Assembly: GCA_963971425.1 (NCBI GenBank) | Contig: OZ020515.1 | Location: forward strand, 13,904,291-13,968,290 | Direction of reading: 5' to 3' | DNA length: 64,000 nucleotides | Source of the DNA: Bryoerythrophyllum caledonicum | Lineage: Eukaryota; Streptophyta; Bryopsida; Pottiales; Pottiaceae | Translations under genes and position numbers: made by a program | Notes under the pieces: generated by a model | Databases searched by the model: none | What the model saw: only the letters and a program-made list of their open reading frames with translations | Told to the model about the DNA's origin: nothing | Shown here: piece by piece, positions 11,930-23,000 of the stretch | How positions within the stretch are numbered: the stretch's first letter is position 1 | How the letters are laid out: every line of letters starts with the position of its first letter

Positions 11930-13334
11930 TCAGTTCGGTGGCTTCTTGATAGTAAGCTCTGCCCGCAGATGAACAATACCGTCACGGAAATAGGGGGAGT
12001 CCTCAGCAATGAATTCCTGCCACTGCATGCCAAACAAGTTCCGGTACCCTACTGCTTTGCCACCAGTAAATACATAACTCCCTTTGGACTTGGGCATGAA
12101 CTCCCAGTTGGGCTTCATTCTTGCTGCGAACTCGTAGTCGACAGCAAAGCTCACGGAACCTTTTTCCTGTCGAACCAGTGTTCAAGGATTAGAGTTCAGC
12201 ACCCCGGATCAATAGTTCACAGATAGAGACCGAGTCAATGAATATGCGAAGTGGCAGAAACACTAGTGCGCACCTCTCAAGTTTCAACAGAAGAAATTAT
12301 CCAATTGTCGGAGCAAATGAAATTATTACCTGCATCCCAAGGAAGAGTTCGAAGCATTTGCACTGGCCATGTTGATCCAGGTTGCACTGAGCGGACAAGA
12401 AGAACCCTTGAAAACCCAAATGAAAAGCCTGAGAATGGACGCGTCCTTGAGGATAGAGGGCACGACACTCGTCAATCTTCAAGTCTAAATAGACTAGGCA
12501 CTGACATGATGAGTCAAAATCCACCACTTTCACTGGCCTGTACTTGTACGCCCGCTCACAGAAGCGTTTATGCATTGTCTCCTCCATGGCTAGCTGCCGT
12601 TGTCGGTGTGAAGGCTCCGCCTTGAAGAATAGCGCCTCAAGGACCAATCTGGATGCTAGTTCGTGTTCAAAATCAAAACAGGTCAATACCTTGCGAAGTT
12701 TCCTGCTCGACATCATAGAGAACCTGATAAGCCACACAAGTCGGGATCCCAAGACTTCCCGGCGATCCTCAAGTTTATGGTAATGGTGACGCGACCATCG
12801 TAAGGCAAAATCATAAACTGCGTCCTCACTGGCAACTTGTAGATCGTCACTCGCAAGCACTGCTTTGACTCCGGCAAGTGGTAAGCCCATGACGTCGTCA
12901 ATGAATCTGTCAAAAGAAAACCAAATATTCATTCCAGAGTAGCATCTTTACCGAGAATTCAGAACTTCTAAGCTATAAAACAGGACTCACTATTACTATG
13001 AATCACTGGGCAGTGAAAGAGTAAATGTATTCGGTTAAACTTTACTGGAGAAAAGTTATTTAACTGTGCAGGAGGAATCGATATCTAATGAATGAAGTTT
13101 CAATAGGATCTGGGACACCAAAACAATGAAATCTAAGGTTCCTCATGAATCACTGATTCATAGAACAAGCAAACAACCAGTACAAGCATGAACACCCACC
13201 ACGTGATGTCTTTGTAGCGGTTCGCCAGGTAAGTTCGGGCAGCATCTGTCAGAGGCTGAACAGCTTCTGCAAGGAGAATGCTGAAAGGAAGATCAAGATA
13301 GAGTAAAGCAGACTCCGACGTCATGGACACATCG
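11930..13334 (-). CDS. LRB/POB1-type BTB-BACK protein, C-terminal half (three exons)
   Basis: LIGHT-RESPONSE BTB (LRB/POB1) proteins are substrate adaptors of CUL3 ubiquitin ligases in the nucleus and act on phytochrome and PIF signalling in Arabidopsis. Three exons are visible on the minus strand: about 13334-13203 ([20 protein letters not shown]), 12906-12330 (577 bp) and 12166-11930 with the stop at 11932-11930. The internal phases fit if exon 1 ends at AC with GTGG as the donor, a weak site. Diagnostic family blocks are [57 protein letters not shown] and [10 protein letters not shown]. These cover the BACK domain and the conserved C-terminus. The N-terminal BTB domain is not found between 13335 and the Tc1 terminus at 13679, nor recognisably beyond 32.1 kb. 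The gene is either 5'-truncated or has its first exons outside the window. No internal stop is seen. Confidence 0.85.
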
Positions 13335-13676
13335 CTTTTTATTGCGAAGCATAGATAAACAACAACACAGCTCAGGTGCCCGGCAACTACATAAGTACAC
13401 CACACGAGAGACGATTGGATATGTCATCTACGTGTGTTGTACACAAGCTGTACGTTCACGCTCTATGTGTCCCCACAGGTCATAAACAACTATCTAGGAC
13501 TACGGTACATGTGTACATCACATGGCAGGTGTCTACATCACAGACAGATTAAACTAGGATTGTGGTACATGAGCCCGACAAACTTACTAAATTATGATTC
13601 GAGATTACTGTACAGTCTGTAGGTGCTCACGTTGCTACATACTAATGGTGTACACCTATGCTGCGACACCAATAAG
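13335..13676. other. Region upstream of the LRB exons, nothing recognised
   Basis: Between the first visible LRB exon and the Tc1 terminus. Contains a loosely repeated phrase (CTACGGTACATG and ATTGTGGTACATG) but no BTB-domain coding that I can detect. Confidence 0.4.
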
Positions 13677-13883
13677 TACAAGTGTCTCACAAAAGTCCTT
13701 GGCTACTGTCTGGAAACTTAGAAATCTAACAATATCTTCTAAACTAGTGGCAATTAGTAGGCCAGATTTTTCATAGATACCATATTTGCTTTCAAGAATA
13801 TGTAATCAAACTTTCATACAATGAAAATTACATTGTGAGCAAAAAGTAAAACAAGTGTGGAGAAACCATGGCCAAGAACTTAT

Positions 13884-14238
13884 TGATGAATATACGTTCA
13901 TCCAATGATTAGTTTAGTTGAATCGTTCATCCATTAGTTAGTCTGAGTCCTTACGTAGTCAGTTGGGAGGCGAGTATATCTCTGATGTTGAGCATTCCCC
14001 CGATTATCTTGCATAGCTATTTTGTAGCATATTAGAAGTCGAGTTGTTTGCGCCAGGACTTTGCACCTAGAGTTGTTGTGAAGTAGCTGGCGGAATAGCT
14101 GTTTCTAGTTAGTGTTAATGGAATTTTATGTAGTGATCAGGATATTTGATATGTGCATGTTGCACTAAGTATGAATAAGAGTTATGACTCAGTGTCCATT
14201 CATAGATACATATGAGCCGTTGTAATTGAAGTCTATTA
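13884..14238 (+). repeat. copia-2 5' LTR
   Basis: 355 bp, matching 30345-30699 with nine substitutions. Most are transitions, as expected for an older, methylated insertion. Confidence 0.88.
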
Positions 14239-14329
14239 GGTTATAGGCCTGGTTCACGTTTTGGACATCTGATTCTATTTTTTCTTTTTTCTTTTCTCCA
14301 GCATCGTCTGATCTCATCACTCTTCCACC

Positions 14330-16884
14330 ATGGAGCGCCGTGAGGAAGCGATTAAGATTTTTGATGGAACAAAATTCGCCGTATGAAAATTTCATATGGA
14401 GATCTGCTTCGACGAGCGGGAGCTACTCGACGTTGTCAACAGCGTATCACTGCAACCGGCGCAAACCGCTCCTCTCACGGAACGTGAACCATGGACGAAG
14501 AAGAATGCTCTCGCCAGACGCATGATAAGTTCTTCTGTCACACTCCTTATCCTTGAACATCTTGTAAATTGTACTACTGTTCATAGTATGTGGAGTACAC
14601 TTTGTTCATTCTACCAGCAGAAGTCTCAAGAGAACATATACTCTGTTCAGGCGAGCTTCTTTGACTATGAGATGACCAAAGGAGATTCGATTCACACTCA
14701 TGTGAACAAAGTGATGTCGCTGGGAAACCTACTTAGAGACCTAGGTAAACTTGTCCCCGAAGAGATGTTGATCTCAAAGATTTTCTCAAGCTTACCTCCT
14801 AGTTATAACAGCATCATTCCTGCCTGGACCAACCTTGCCGAAGCTGAACGGACCGTTAAAAACCTGACTACTCGTTTTACTACAGATGGAAAATATCTTA
14901 ACCCTCCAGAACGGCGGCAACGATTTCCAAGCCGACGCAGCTTTCTACGCTCGTACTGGCCGGAACGATGATGCATCTCATTCAAAACACAGTCGACATC
15001 CCAACAAGGATCAAGAGAAGGATCGTCTAAGACAATTCAAGGAAAATTCCGTTTGCTGGAATTGTGGTAAATCCTCCCATTGGCGAGGAGAATGCCCCAA
15101 ACCTCTTCGCGTTGAATCCAAACGACCACAGACAACATCTCATCACAATTCTCGTCATAGACACAGTAATGCGCATGCTGTTACATCCCACTCTACATCG
15201 AAGTATGACTATTCTGAAAGTGACTCAAGCAATTCAGATGATAGTACCTCCTATGCTTTCATGACTGTGAATCGCTCCTCACAGGCATATAGCGTCAGCA
15301 TGGATTCAACTGTATGGTTCGCTGACAGCGGTGCTAGTGAGCACATGACAGAGCGTCGAGAGTGGTTTACAGATTTCACTCCGATAGCTCAAGGAACCTG
15401 GTCAGTTGCTGTCGCTGATGACCGCGCACTTTGGGTTTTAGGCACAGGAAATATCCAGATCATACTGACGATAAACAATAGGCAACAACGGGGCATCCTC
15501 AAGAAGGTCTTATACGTCCCTGATCTTAAGCGTAACCTATTCTCTATCGGCACCGCCTCAACTTTGGGAATTTCTTTTGTAACCCTAGGCGACACTTGTG
15601 AGCTATACCAGAATTTCGGGAAAGGGCCAAAGATCATGGAGGGTATTCGGTCAGGCAACCTATATAAACTAAGTTTTCAGCCGATCACTCATGATTCTCA
15701 GGCGATGACCACTCATTCCTCTCAGCCTTCACACGACCTTATTTTCTGGCACAATAGAATGGCTCATGTCAACTTCACAACACTGGAGGAAATGCGTACT
15801 CATAATAGCCTGATTGGTTTTACTCTCAGCAAGAGTACCCCTGTTTCTACAGTTTGCCCTGGATGTATATTTGGCAAGCAACACAAGGCAACATACCGTG
15901 TCAACCCTGAGAAACAGCGTTCACAAGTACCCGGTGAGCGCCTGCACGCTGACTTATGCTGCAGAATGACACAACCATCAATTGGAGGAGCTTCCTATTA
16001 CCTTCTAATCAAAGATGACTGCACATCTTTTCGCTTCATCTATTTCCTGAAGGCTATATCAGAGACTCAACAACTCTTCATTAAGACTATTCGTCTCACT
16101 GAACGCCTCACTGAAAACCTGGTAAAATACATCCGGACAGATTGGGGCATAGAGTTACTAAACCATACTCTCTCGGATTTTCTGGACACTTTGGGAATCA
16201 CTCGTGAAATGAGCGTTGCCTATACCCCTCAGTAGAATGGGTACGTAGAGCGAGATAACAGGACAATCATCGAATCGGCCTGTAGTATGCTTCATATGAC
16301 TAAATTGCCTCTCACTCTATGGGCTGAAGCCGTTCACACAGCTGTCCACGTTCTAAACAGAACCATCAATTCTCAGGTTGGATCTACAACACCTTACGAA
16401 TTGTGGCATAAACGAAAGCCAAGTGTTGAACACTATCGGATATTCGGGACTGTAGCCTACACTTTCATAGACAAAACTCATCGCACCAAGTTCCAACCTC
16501 ATGGACAACGAAACATTTTTGTTGGATATAGCGACACCAGCAAAGCTTGGCGTTTCTGGAGGCCTGGAACTTCAACAGTAATTGAGCGATCGGATGTTAT
16601 CTTCGACGAGAAAACCTTCTATTCCCCAAACCTGTTTTCTATCAAAGAAACCACATCACCTGAATCGCCCTATGCTTTTTTTCCAGATTATTCGTCAGTT
16701 CACACAGGAGACTCCAATTCTTTAAGTGACACAATTCCTATAGTCCCAGTAGGAGCTCCAATGAACTTTGACTTAACAACTACTAGGTCTGACTTTGACT
16801 CAAGTCCACTAGTGGGAGATCCTATCACAAGTTGTTCAGCTGACACTACCGAAGTTCAAACCTCTGCTACTGAATTTACAATGC
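14330..16884 (+). pseudogene. copia-2 Gag-PR-IN, 5' part of broken polyprotein
   Basis: Starts at ATG 14330 (MERREEAIKIFDGTKFAV). TGA at 14384 replaces a Trp in the conserved FAVWK-type Gag motif. A frameshift near 14886-14970 separates Gag from the zinc knuckle CWNCGKSSHWRGEC. Then follow protease WFADSGASEHM, pre-integrase FWHNRMAHVNF with CPGCIFGKQH, and the integrase core (RLHADLCC, KDDCTSFRF). TAG at 16233-16235 replaces Gln in the TPQQNG motif. The coding then runs to the nested element at 16885. Together with 28396-30248 it makes one dead copia polyprotein. Confidence 0.88.
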
Positions 16885-17255
16885 TGTCAGGTTCGACGCG
16901 TTGGAGGGTTTGTGGAGGTTGGTTTACGCGTTGTAAACCAACTAGGAGGTTAAATGGCCCAAGGAAACCCTGGATGCTAGCTTTAGTTGTTAATTAGAGT
17001 TAGTGTTAGTGTGCTTTGACTTTTAGGGCCTTGGTGGTGTCTTTTGACACCTCATTTGGAACTTGGAGTCCAAATGACCTCCACGTGTAGTGTGGGGAGA
17101 CTCATCTTTCTCAAGTTGAGTCTCCCACGTGATGGAGTGAGAGAGTGCGTGCTTGTGTGCACTTCTTAAACTTCATTGTTATTATGCGACCATTCTTTAA
17201 GAATGGCATTGGCTTGACTATGTGTAGTTTATGAGTATTTTCTACTTGTTTATTA
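16885..17255 (+). repeat. Terminal repeat segment A1 of the DNMT element
   Basis: 371 bp equal in length to A2 (27789-28159), with two visible substitutions. It is rich in hairpins: GTTGGTTTAC/GTAAACCAAC at 16918-16942, GGTGTC/GACACC at 17036-17051, an imperfect one at 17055-17074, GGGAGACTCA/TGAGTCTCCC at 17095-17126 and CCATTCTT/AAGAATGG at 17190-17206. Confidence 0.9.
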
Positions 17256-18180
17256 CTTGAGAAAGATCACCACTTTGATAATGAGTGTAGTCTTAGTGGA
17301 TTTTTAACACTTAAAACCTTCAAAATCTTGTGTTTGAGGTGTTTTTGAGCAATGTTTTAGTGCTGAAATTTTGATGCAAAACCTCAAGCATACTTAGAAA
17401 AGATGGATGAGGTTCATTAGATAAGGTTAGAGGAGGGGTGGTGGAGAGTGACTTTCCACTACACGCAGATGAAGATCCGTTGACTTGTCGTCATCCGAGG
17501 ATGAAAAAGTAGATCCACTTTGTTAGGAGCCAGTTGACGTTGAGAGGCTCTGCGGGGAAGCGGACGAGCTGGTGCTTGCGGAACTTGGTGCTGGCGAAGG
17601 CGGCGTTCGGTGGTTGCAGGTGCGGCTGGTGGTGCGCGCGTTGTATGGGCTTGGATCTGGAGCAGCCGGTGAGCGCGTCCGCGGCGACGTCGTTACAGGG
17701 TACTGGCTGTCTTCCGCGCCACTAGTCTCCATCCGGCCTGGGTGACCTTGACAGTGCACCACATCAGGGAAGACACGTATCCCGCGATGATACCCGTGAG
17801 CAGCATTCCTCGAGACGCCGAGGACGTGAACCCCAACACTGCGAACAGGATGGCCAGAATCTGGACTCCGTCGCCCACCACTACGCAGAGCAGCAGAGGG
17901 TTCTGCGGAACACGGAAGACGTCACCAACTACCAGTTCCATCCTGAGAGCTCCCGGTTCATGAGGGCGAGCTTGTGCGCGCTTGCATAGAGTGTCGGTTG
18001 AGTGAGTTTTGGGTGATAGGGTTTGGGGCGTTTGAGAGGGAAATGGGCTCCACGAAGCGCACCGAGGTGCGCTGCTGCGGGAGACAGTAGGTGCGCTATG
18101 GCAATGGAGGGTGTCGGTAGGGACCTGCTTGGGAGTCCGATCAACGGGGTGCCACGGCCGACACACGTTTGAGCGAGGTG
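17256..18180 (+). other. DNMT element leader, first part, with antisense host-gene fragment
   Basis: Non-coding on the plus strand. The position after A1 should hold the primer-binding site, but CTTGAGAAAGATCACC there matches no plant tRNA 3' end that I recognise. The antisense TM9SF-like fragment occupies 17705-17941. Confidence 0.6.
17705..17941 (-). pseudogene. Captured fragment of a TM9SF (nonaspanin/EMP70) gene, antisense to the element
   Basis: Translation from 17941 on the minus strand gives GDVFRVPQNPLLLCVVVGDG, then ILFAVLGFTSSASRG, then IIAGYVSS. This follows the TM9SF block GDVFRPPRNP..LLSV..G.GVQ and FA.LGFLSP.NRG, ending in the next membrane helix with GYVS/ARLY. TM9SF proteins are nine-span endomembrane proteins with a large lumenal domain. 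Only about 80 residues are present, with small internal losses and no continuation in the neighbouring frames. It is GC-rich compared with the flanking LTR. I infer a host sequence picked up by the retrotransposon, or inserted into its leader. Confidence 0.62.
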
Positions 18181-18559
18181 CTTCATTTTAAGTTTGGAGC
18201 GCTCCTGGGGCGAGTGTGTGGGGACCGAGTGTGAGGACCGAATGTGAAGACCGAGTGTGTGAGGCAGCGAGGGAGAAGCACAGACATGGGAGGTGAGACG
18301 CGGTAAGTGACGGAGTGAGTGTGCTCTTGGAGTTGTTGCGAGATCGGCGGGTGTGTGTGGATTGAGAGGAGAGCCGGTGATTTTAGGAGTGGGATTTCGT
18401 AGTTCCTACGAGTGCAGATGTTCGGGATTTTTGCATCATCGTATCTGTGCGCACAGACAACCGTTGACAGGGCGGCACAGACAGAGTTCGTTCGACTGTA
18501 TCCTACCCGACACTTATTGCTACTTGGCACTAACCTATACCCAACCCCTCCAAGTACCC

Positions 18560-19280
18560 GGCATTGAGTTTGATAACCGGTAATATGTTTGAGACCCGGA
18601 CCTTGTTCTTGAGACCCGGACCTTGTTATTGAGACCCGGTTCCCATCTGATACCCGCCTTTTGGACTGATACCCGTACCCGTTGCTTATACCCGTATACG
18701 CGACTGATACCCGTTCGTCGGCTGATACCCGATCCACTCGATACCCGGTTTGTGCTACTGGTACCCGACTGATTATAATTATACCCGGTGTGGGGGTTCG
18801 ATAACCGGGCAAGTGTTTATACTCTGGGTAGAGTATATACCCGGGGCAGTGTTTATACTCGGGGTAGAGTGGATATCCGGGGCAGGGTTTGTACCCGGGT
18901 CTATGGGTTGATATCCGGGTTTGGGTTTATACCCAGACAAGCGAGAGATACTCGGCAAGAAGAGCCGGTACCCGCGTGTGGTACGATACTCAATTTGAGC
19001 TTATACCTGGTTGTGATTGATACCTTTATCCGCATTTACACTTGGTACCCTGATATTGGTGTAGAAACCCGGTGTTGTGATGATACCCACCTGGATTAGT
19101 GACACTCGTATATGTGACTGATATCCGGTGCTTGGTTTAAACTTGGTCCCTTGGTTGTTGACCGGCTGTGGGATTGATGACCTGCAGTCGTGTTGATAAC
19201 CAGCAGTCGGGTTGATGACCGGCTGTGGGGGTTGGTAACCGAGACTGGGACCATATTAAGTGGTAGCCATACCCGCATGA
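18560..19280 (+). repeat. Degenerate 16-21-bp tandem array, core GATACCCGG, in the DNMT element leader
   Basis: About 35 successive units begin with variants of GATACCCGG or GAGACCCGG (TTATACCCGGGG, GATAACCGGGC, GATATCCGGG), spaced 16-21 bp apart. Spacers vary while the core is retained. Many units contain CCGG or CCCGG, so CpG is strongly enriched. It lies upstream of ORF0 and spans no long ORF in sense. Just upstream (18200-18280) a shorter phrase, GACCGAGTGTG, also repeats. Confidence 0.8.
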
Positions 19281-19460
19281 GGTTTAGGTAGGGTTTGCGT
19301 ATGAGATTACCCGAGTACCAACATTGACTACCAGGAGATTGAAGCTGATTTCATATTCATAGCACCTGGTGGAGGGAAAAGTGGATTCGTGGAAGCTTGC
19401 AGGAACACTATTACCATGGTTTGAGGGTTTCAAGGTTAGTTGGCACTCTAATTATGGACC

Positions 19461-19958
19461 ATGGACGGAAGAGGTAAGTCCAAGAAACCCGAGAAGGCTA
19501 GTGGGCCGAAGGTGGAAATTGATGGTGAGGTGTTGGACACCTTGATCGATTGTTTGCAGAGCCTACGAGTGAAAGGTTCCCCAGCCACAGCAAGTGGTAG
19601 CCACGGGAACTTTGAACTTTCTCCCATAGCAAAATCTCGCTCGGGGCCTCAGAGTTTGCACAAACCAGGCACGAAGGTGTTGAGTGCGGAATCCGTAAAG
19701 TACTGGACTTCCTTAGGTGGGGTCGAGAAAATCCGCTCACTTCGGGTGAAGGAGGGAATTTCAGCACCGTTGTGCCGTGCTCGTGGGCAAGTGGGCGTCG
19801 AAGATTTGGTAACTGGAGGTAAGGCCGTGGTTCTTCGAAATTCTGGATCCAGATATGGTGTAGAGGTCGAGGATTTTTCTTCAGGCATCCAGTTACCCAC
19901 CTTCTCACTCATTTTCACGGAGTTCGAGAGCGAAGGATTTTTATTCCACACTACCTAG
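19461..19958 (+). CDS. ORF0 of the DNMT element (Gag leader or separate small protein)
   Basis: 165 codons from ATG 19461, ending at TAG 19956-19958. The same frame stays open for a further 47 codons to a second TAG at 20100-20102. The product is basic at the start (MDGRGKSKKPEK) with no recognised domain. The Gag frame begins after TGA 20078-20080 in the -1 frame relative to ORF0, with a 20-odd base overlap and no own ATG near its start. A consensus 5' splice site GAG|GTAAGT lies at 19473/19474, just after the fourth codon. ORF0 may be an N-terminal part of Gag reached by frameshift and readthrough, or an intron that splicing removes. The function is unknown. Confidence 0.5.
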   Translation: MDGRGKSKKPEKASGPKVEIDGEVLDTLIDCLQSLRVKGSPATASGSHGNFELSPIAKSRSGPQSLHKPGTKVLSAESVKYWTSLGGVEKIRSLRVKEGISAPLCRARGQVGVEDLVTGGKAVVLRNSGSRYGVEVEDFSSGIQLPTFSLIFTEFESEGFLFHTT

Positions 19959-20083
19959 CAGTGGGAGATTAACACGTGGCAGGAGCGTGCCTCGAGTGTG
20001 TGGGATACTCTTACCTTAGAGTTATTGGACTGGGAAGTCACACCTACGATTTATGCTCCAGAGATGAGAGGAACCCATGAGGC

Positions 20084-23000
20084 TTGGCATTTGTTCGAGT
20101 AGATCACGAAACTAGCAATCTGGAGAACTGGAAGGGTCCCGGGTTTACACGTAGAAACACCCCCTTCTCAGTAGATGCTAGTGAGAGAGTGTTGTCTGAA
20201 ATTCGTGGTCAATCGGAAGAGGTAGAGGAGAGTGCTTTGCCACTGGTGGAAGAGGAGGAATTTTTAGAAAGCCTGCAAGTGAGTGTTCAGGTTCCAGTCT
20301 TACCCATAAAGCCTTACCAATCATATTTTGATTGGGAGGAAATGGCTTCACCATATGGAGGTGGAGAAAGAGGGGTGCAAAGATTTTCAGGTGCCACGGG
20401 CACCATCGAAGTCGATGACTTCAAGAGGGAGTTCACCATGTGGTGTGAACTCCAGAAGTCACGTAACCCCAACTTTAATCCGTATATGGTGTGGAGGGCC
20501 TTGTTTGGGTGTCTAGAGGGAGCGCCACTGGCGGACTACGGAGAGTTCGAGGCATCTCATTTCACCGAAATCATGGCCTGGAGGGACTTCTATGCACCGA
20601 ACTACGTGGACGTGTTCGGTGGAGCACCGAAGGTGACACCCCCACTGTTGTCTAAGGGGAAGATGGAGGAAGGCACGAGCTCAACGGAGGATGTGGAGCA
20701 GCCAGAGGTACTGGTAAATCATCCACCTCCATTCAATCCCACCTTGGGATTCTTCGTGCAACTCTATAGAGATTACCAAGGACAGAGGGCAGATAAGATG
20801 AAGGCCCTTCGTTCCTTCACACGTGGAGGTGACGAGTCTCTGAGAGAGGCTCATGCGAGATTAAGGAGACTAATTTCAGCCACTCACGGAGTTACAGAAC
20901 AACAGGCAGTGCAACATTGGTACAGTATCCTGGATAAGGAGTTGAAGACCTTGGTTTGCAATGAGGCGTTGCGATTGGGTGTACCCACGACACTACGGTT
21001 TGTTTTTGAGACCTCGGAGCGGATTGAGATAAACTTACTGGAAGAGAAGGCAGCCATGGGTTTTTTCAAACGTGAGAAGAAGGTCCCAGAGAAGGTTAAG
21101 GTGGCCAAGGTGGCCATTCCTTCGTATACTGCGGAGTCTGGTGCCTTGTGCTTCAAATGTGGGAAGCCAGGACATCAGAGGAAGGATTGCAAGGAAGGCA
21201 AGACCTCCACACCTCAGACTGGAGGTTTTTGCTCGGGTTGTGGTGCCAAGGGGCATGCAGAGGCCAGCTGTTGGAAGCTCCATCCAGAGTTGAAGCCCAC
21301 GGGGAGTAAGGGAGCTAAAGGAGGCAAGGACAAGGAGTCCAAGACTACTGGAGGGGAGAAGAAGAGTTGGAAGGCCAAATTTGCCGAGTTGGAGGCCAAG
21401 ATGGAAGCTATGAGTGCCAATACCAATGTGGTAGGTAGCATGCCTCAGGTTACTCCCAGTTTTCATGCTGGGGGCGGGTTTAGCTCCGTAGATGATGAAT
21501 TTGGAGACTTTATGTTAAGTGGTATGGCACTTGCCATCAGGGATGGCACACAGGAGGCCTATGCCCTCACACGGAGTCATACTTCAAGTTCTAAGGATGT
21601 TCCACGTGGAGCTAGTCCAACTCTGGATCCTCACCATGGAAAGGATAATCGACAAGCCAGGTTGCCTCAATCCTTCACGTTAGAAGAGATGGTACCAACG
21701 TCATCTATGGTACCTCCACCACGACCAGTGGCAACCTCCACACAAGCCTTACCACGAGCTGGAGGACTCAGAGGAGGTTCTGGAGCACTTATGGAGGCAA
21801 CTACTTCCGTGTGGGAAGCCTCGTTATTTTCTACTAAGATGTTGTCACAGGATGGCTTCAGTGTGGCAGAGGTCTTCAAAAGTGTGGCCTCAATGTGTGA
21901 GTTAGACAACTCCCCGGGCGTTAATGTGTTGAAGACAGAGATAATCCAGGCAGAGAAGAGCCAGAGTGACAACGTGGAGGGGCTGCTTTCAGCAGCCATG
22001 CGTGTGAAGACAATGGCCGCTAGACCTGCGATTGAGAGATCATCCATTACCCCTGGTGTGGTAGTGGTTGATAATTCCCAATGTATTTTCCAACTCGTTG
22101 GGCCTAAGGGGAAGATATTTGTACCTCGACGTGTGCTTCTGGATTCGGGAGCTCAACCTTTGATGTTGGGAGCGTCAGCTATGGAAGGGTTGGGATTAAC
22201 TGGGGATACTTTGGAGAAGTGTCCCTGGACCATTAGCACATCCATGGGGGGTACTGAGCAAGCTACAGGGATCACAAGGGCTGAGTTGGTGTTACAACTC
22301 AACCAAAGTGATGTGGCATATGCCAGTTCTATGAAGGTGAAGGCAATCGTTACGGAGGCCAAGTCGTATGATGTCTTGGTGGGCTCGGCGGTGCTATACC
22401 CTATGGGATTCACCTTGGATTTTTGGGAGGAGTCAGCAAGCTATAGACCAGGATGGCAAGCAGGAGATGGGCGGAAGGCTCAGCTGCCAGCTCGATTTGT
22501 TCGAGTTCTTACTGGTAACTTCGCTGATCTGTTTGCCTTCTCTGGATGTATGAACATGAAACCTTCATGGTTTCAGACAGGTTTTGAGGATCCGTCTATG
22601 GGTGACCACATTTCAACGAAGGTGGATGTCTATATGGGCAACACAAGTGGTGGAGAGGAAGAAGGATACAAACCTGGGATTGAGGCGGCGTGGAGTAACA
22701 CCATCCAGTTGAGGGAGGCCGCAGAGTTAGCAGTGGAAGAGGCATGGCAACAATCTATGCTACCACAGATGCAACATGAGACTGGAGTTGACCAAGACAT
22801 GAGACCTCCGTTAGACATTGCTACTATCCATTGGAAGGCACCAATGGATGGTATCGTATTATTGGAGCTCTTCGGAGGAATTGGCACAGGCTTGGCAACT
22901 GTTTTACAAGCTGGGATCAAGGTTAAGCGCTACATTTACGTGGATGTGGATGAAACAGCAAGGCATGTGGCCAAACGTCACACACGGAGGCTGAGGACCC

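Noticed and set aside
18183..18812. 209-codon minus-strand ORF with TRVS/GYR repeats
   Set aside because: It is the translation of the ATACCCGG repeat array; the open frame follows from the repeat period, and the sequence has no protein-like features.
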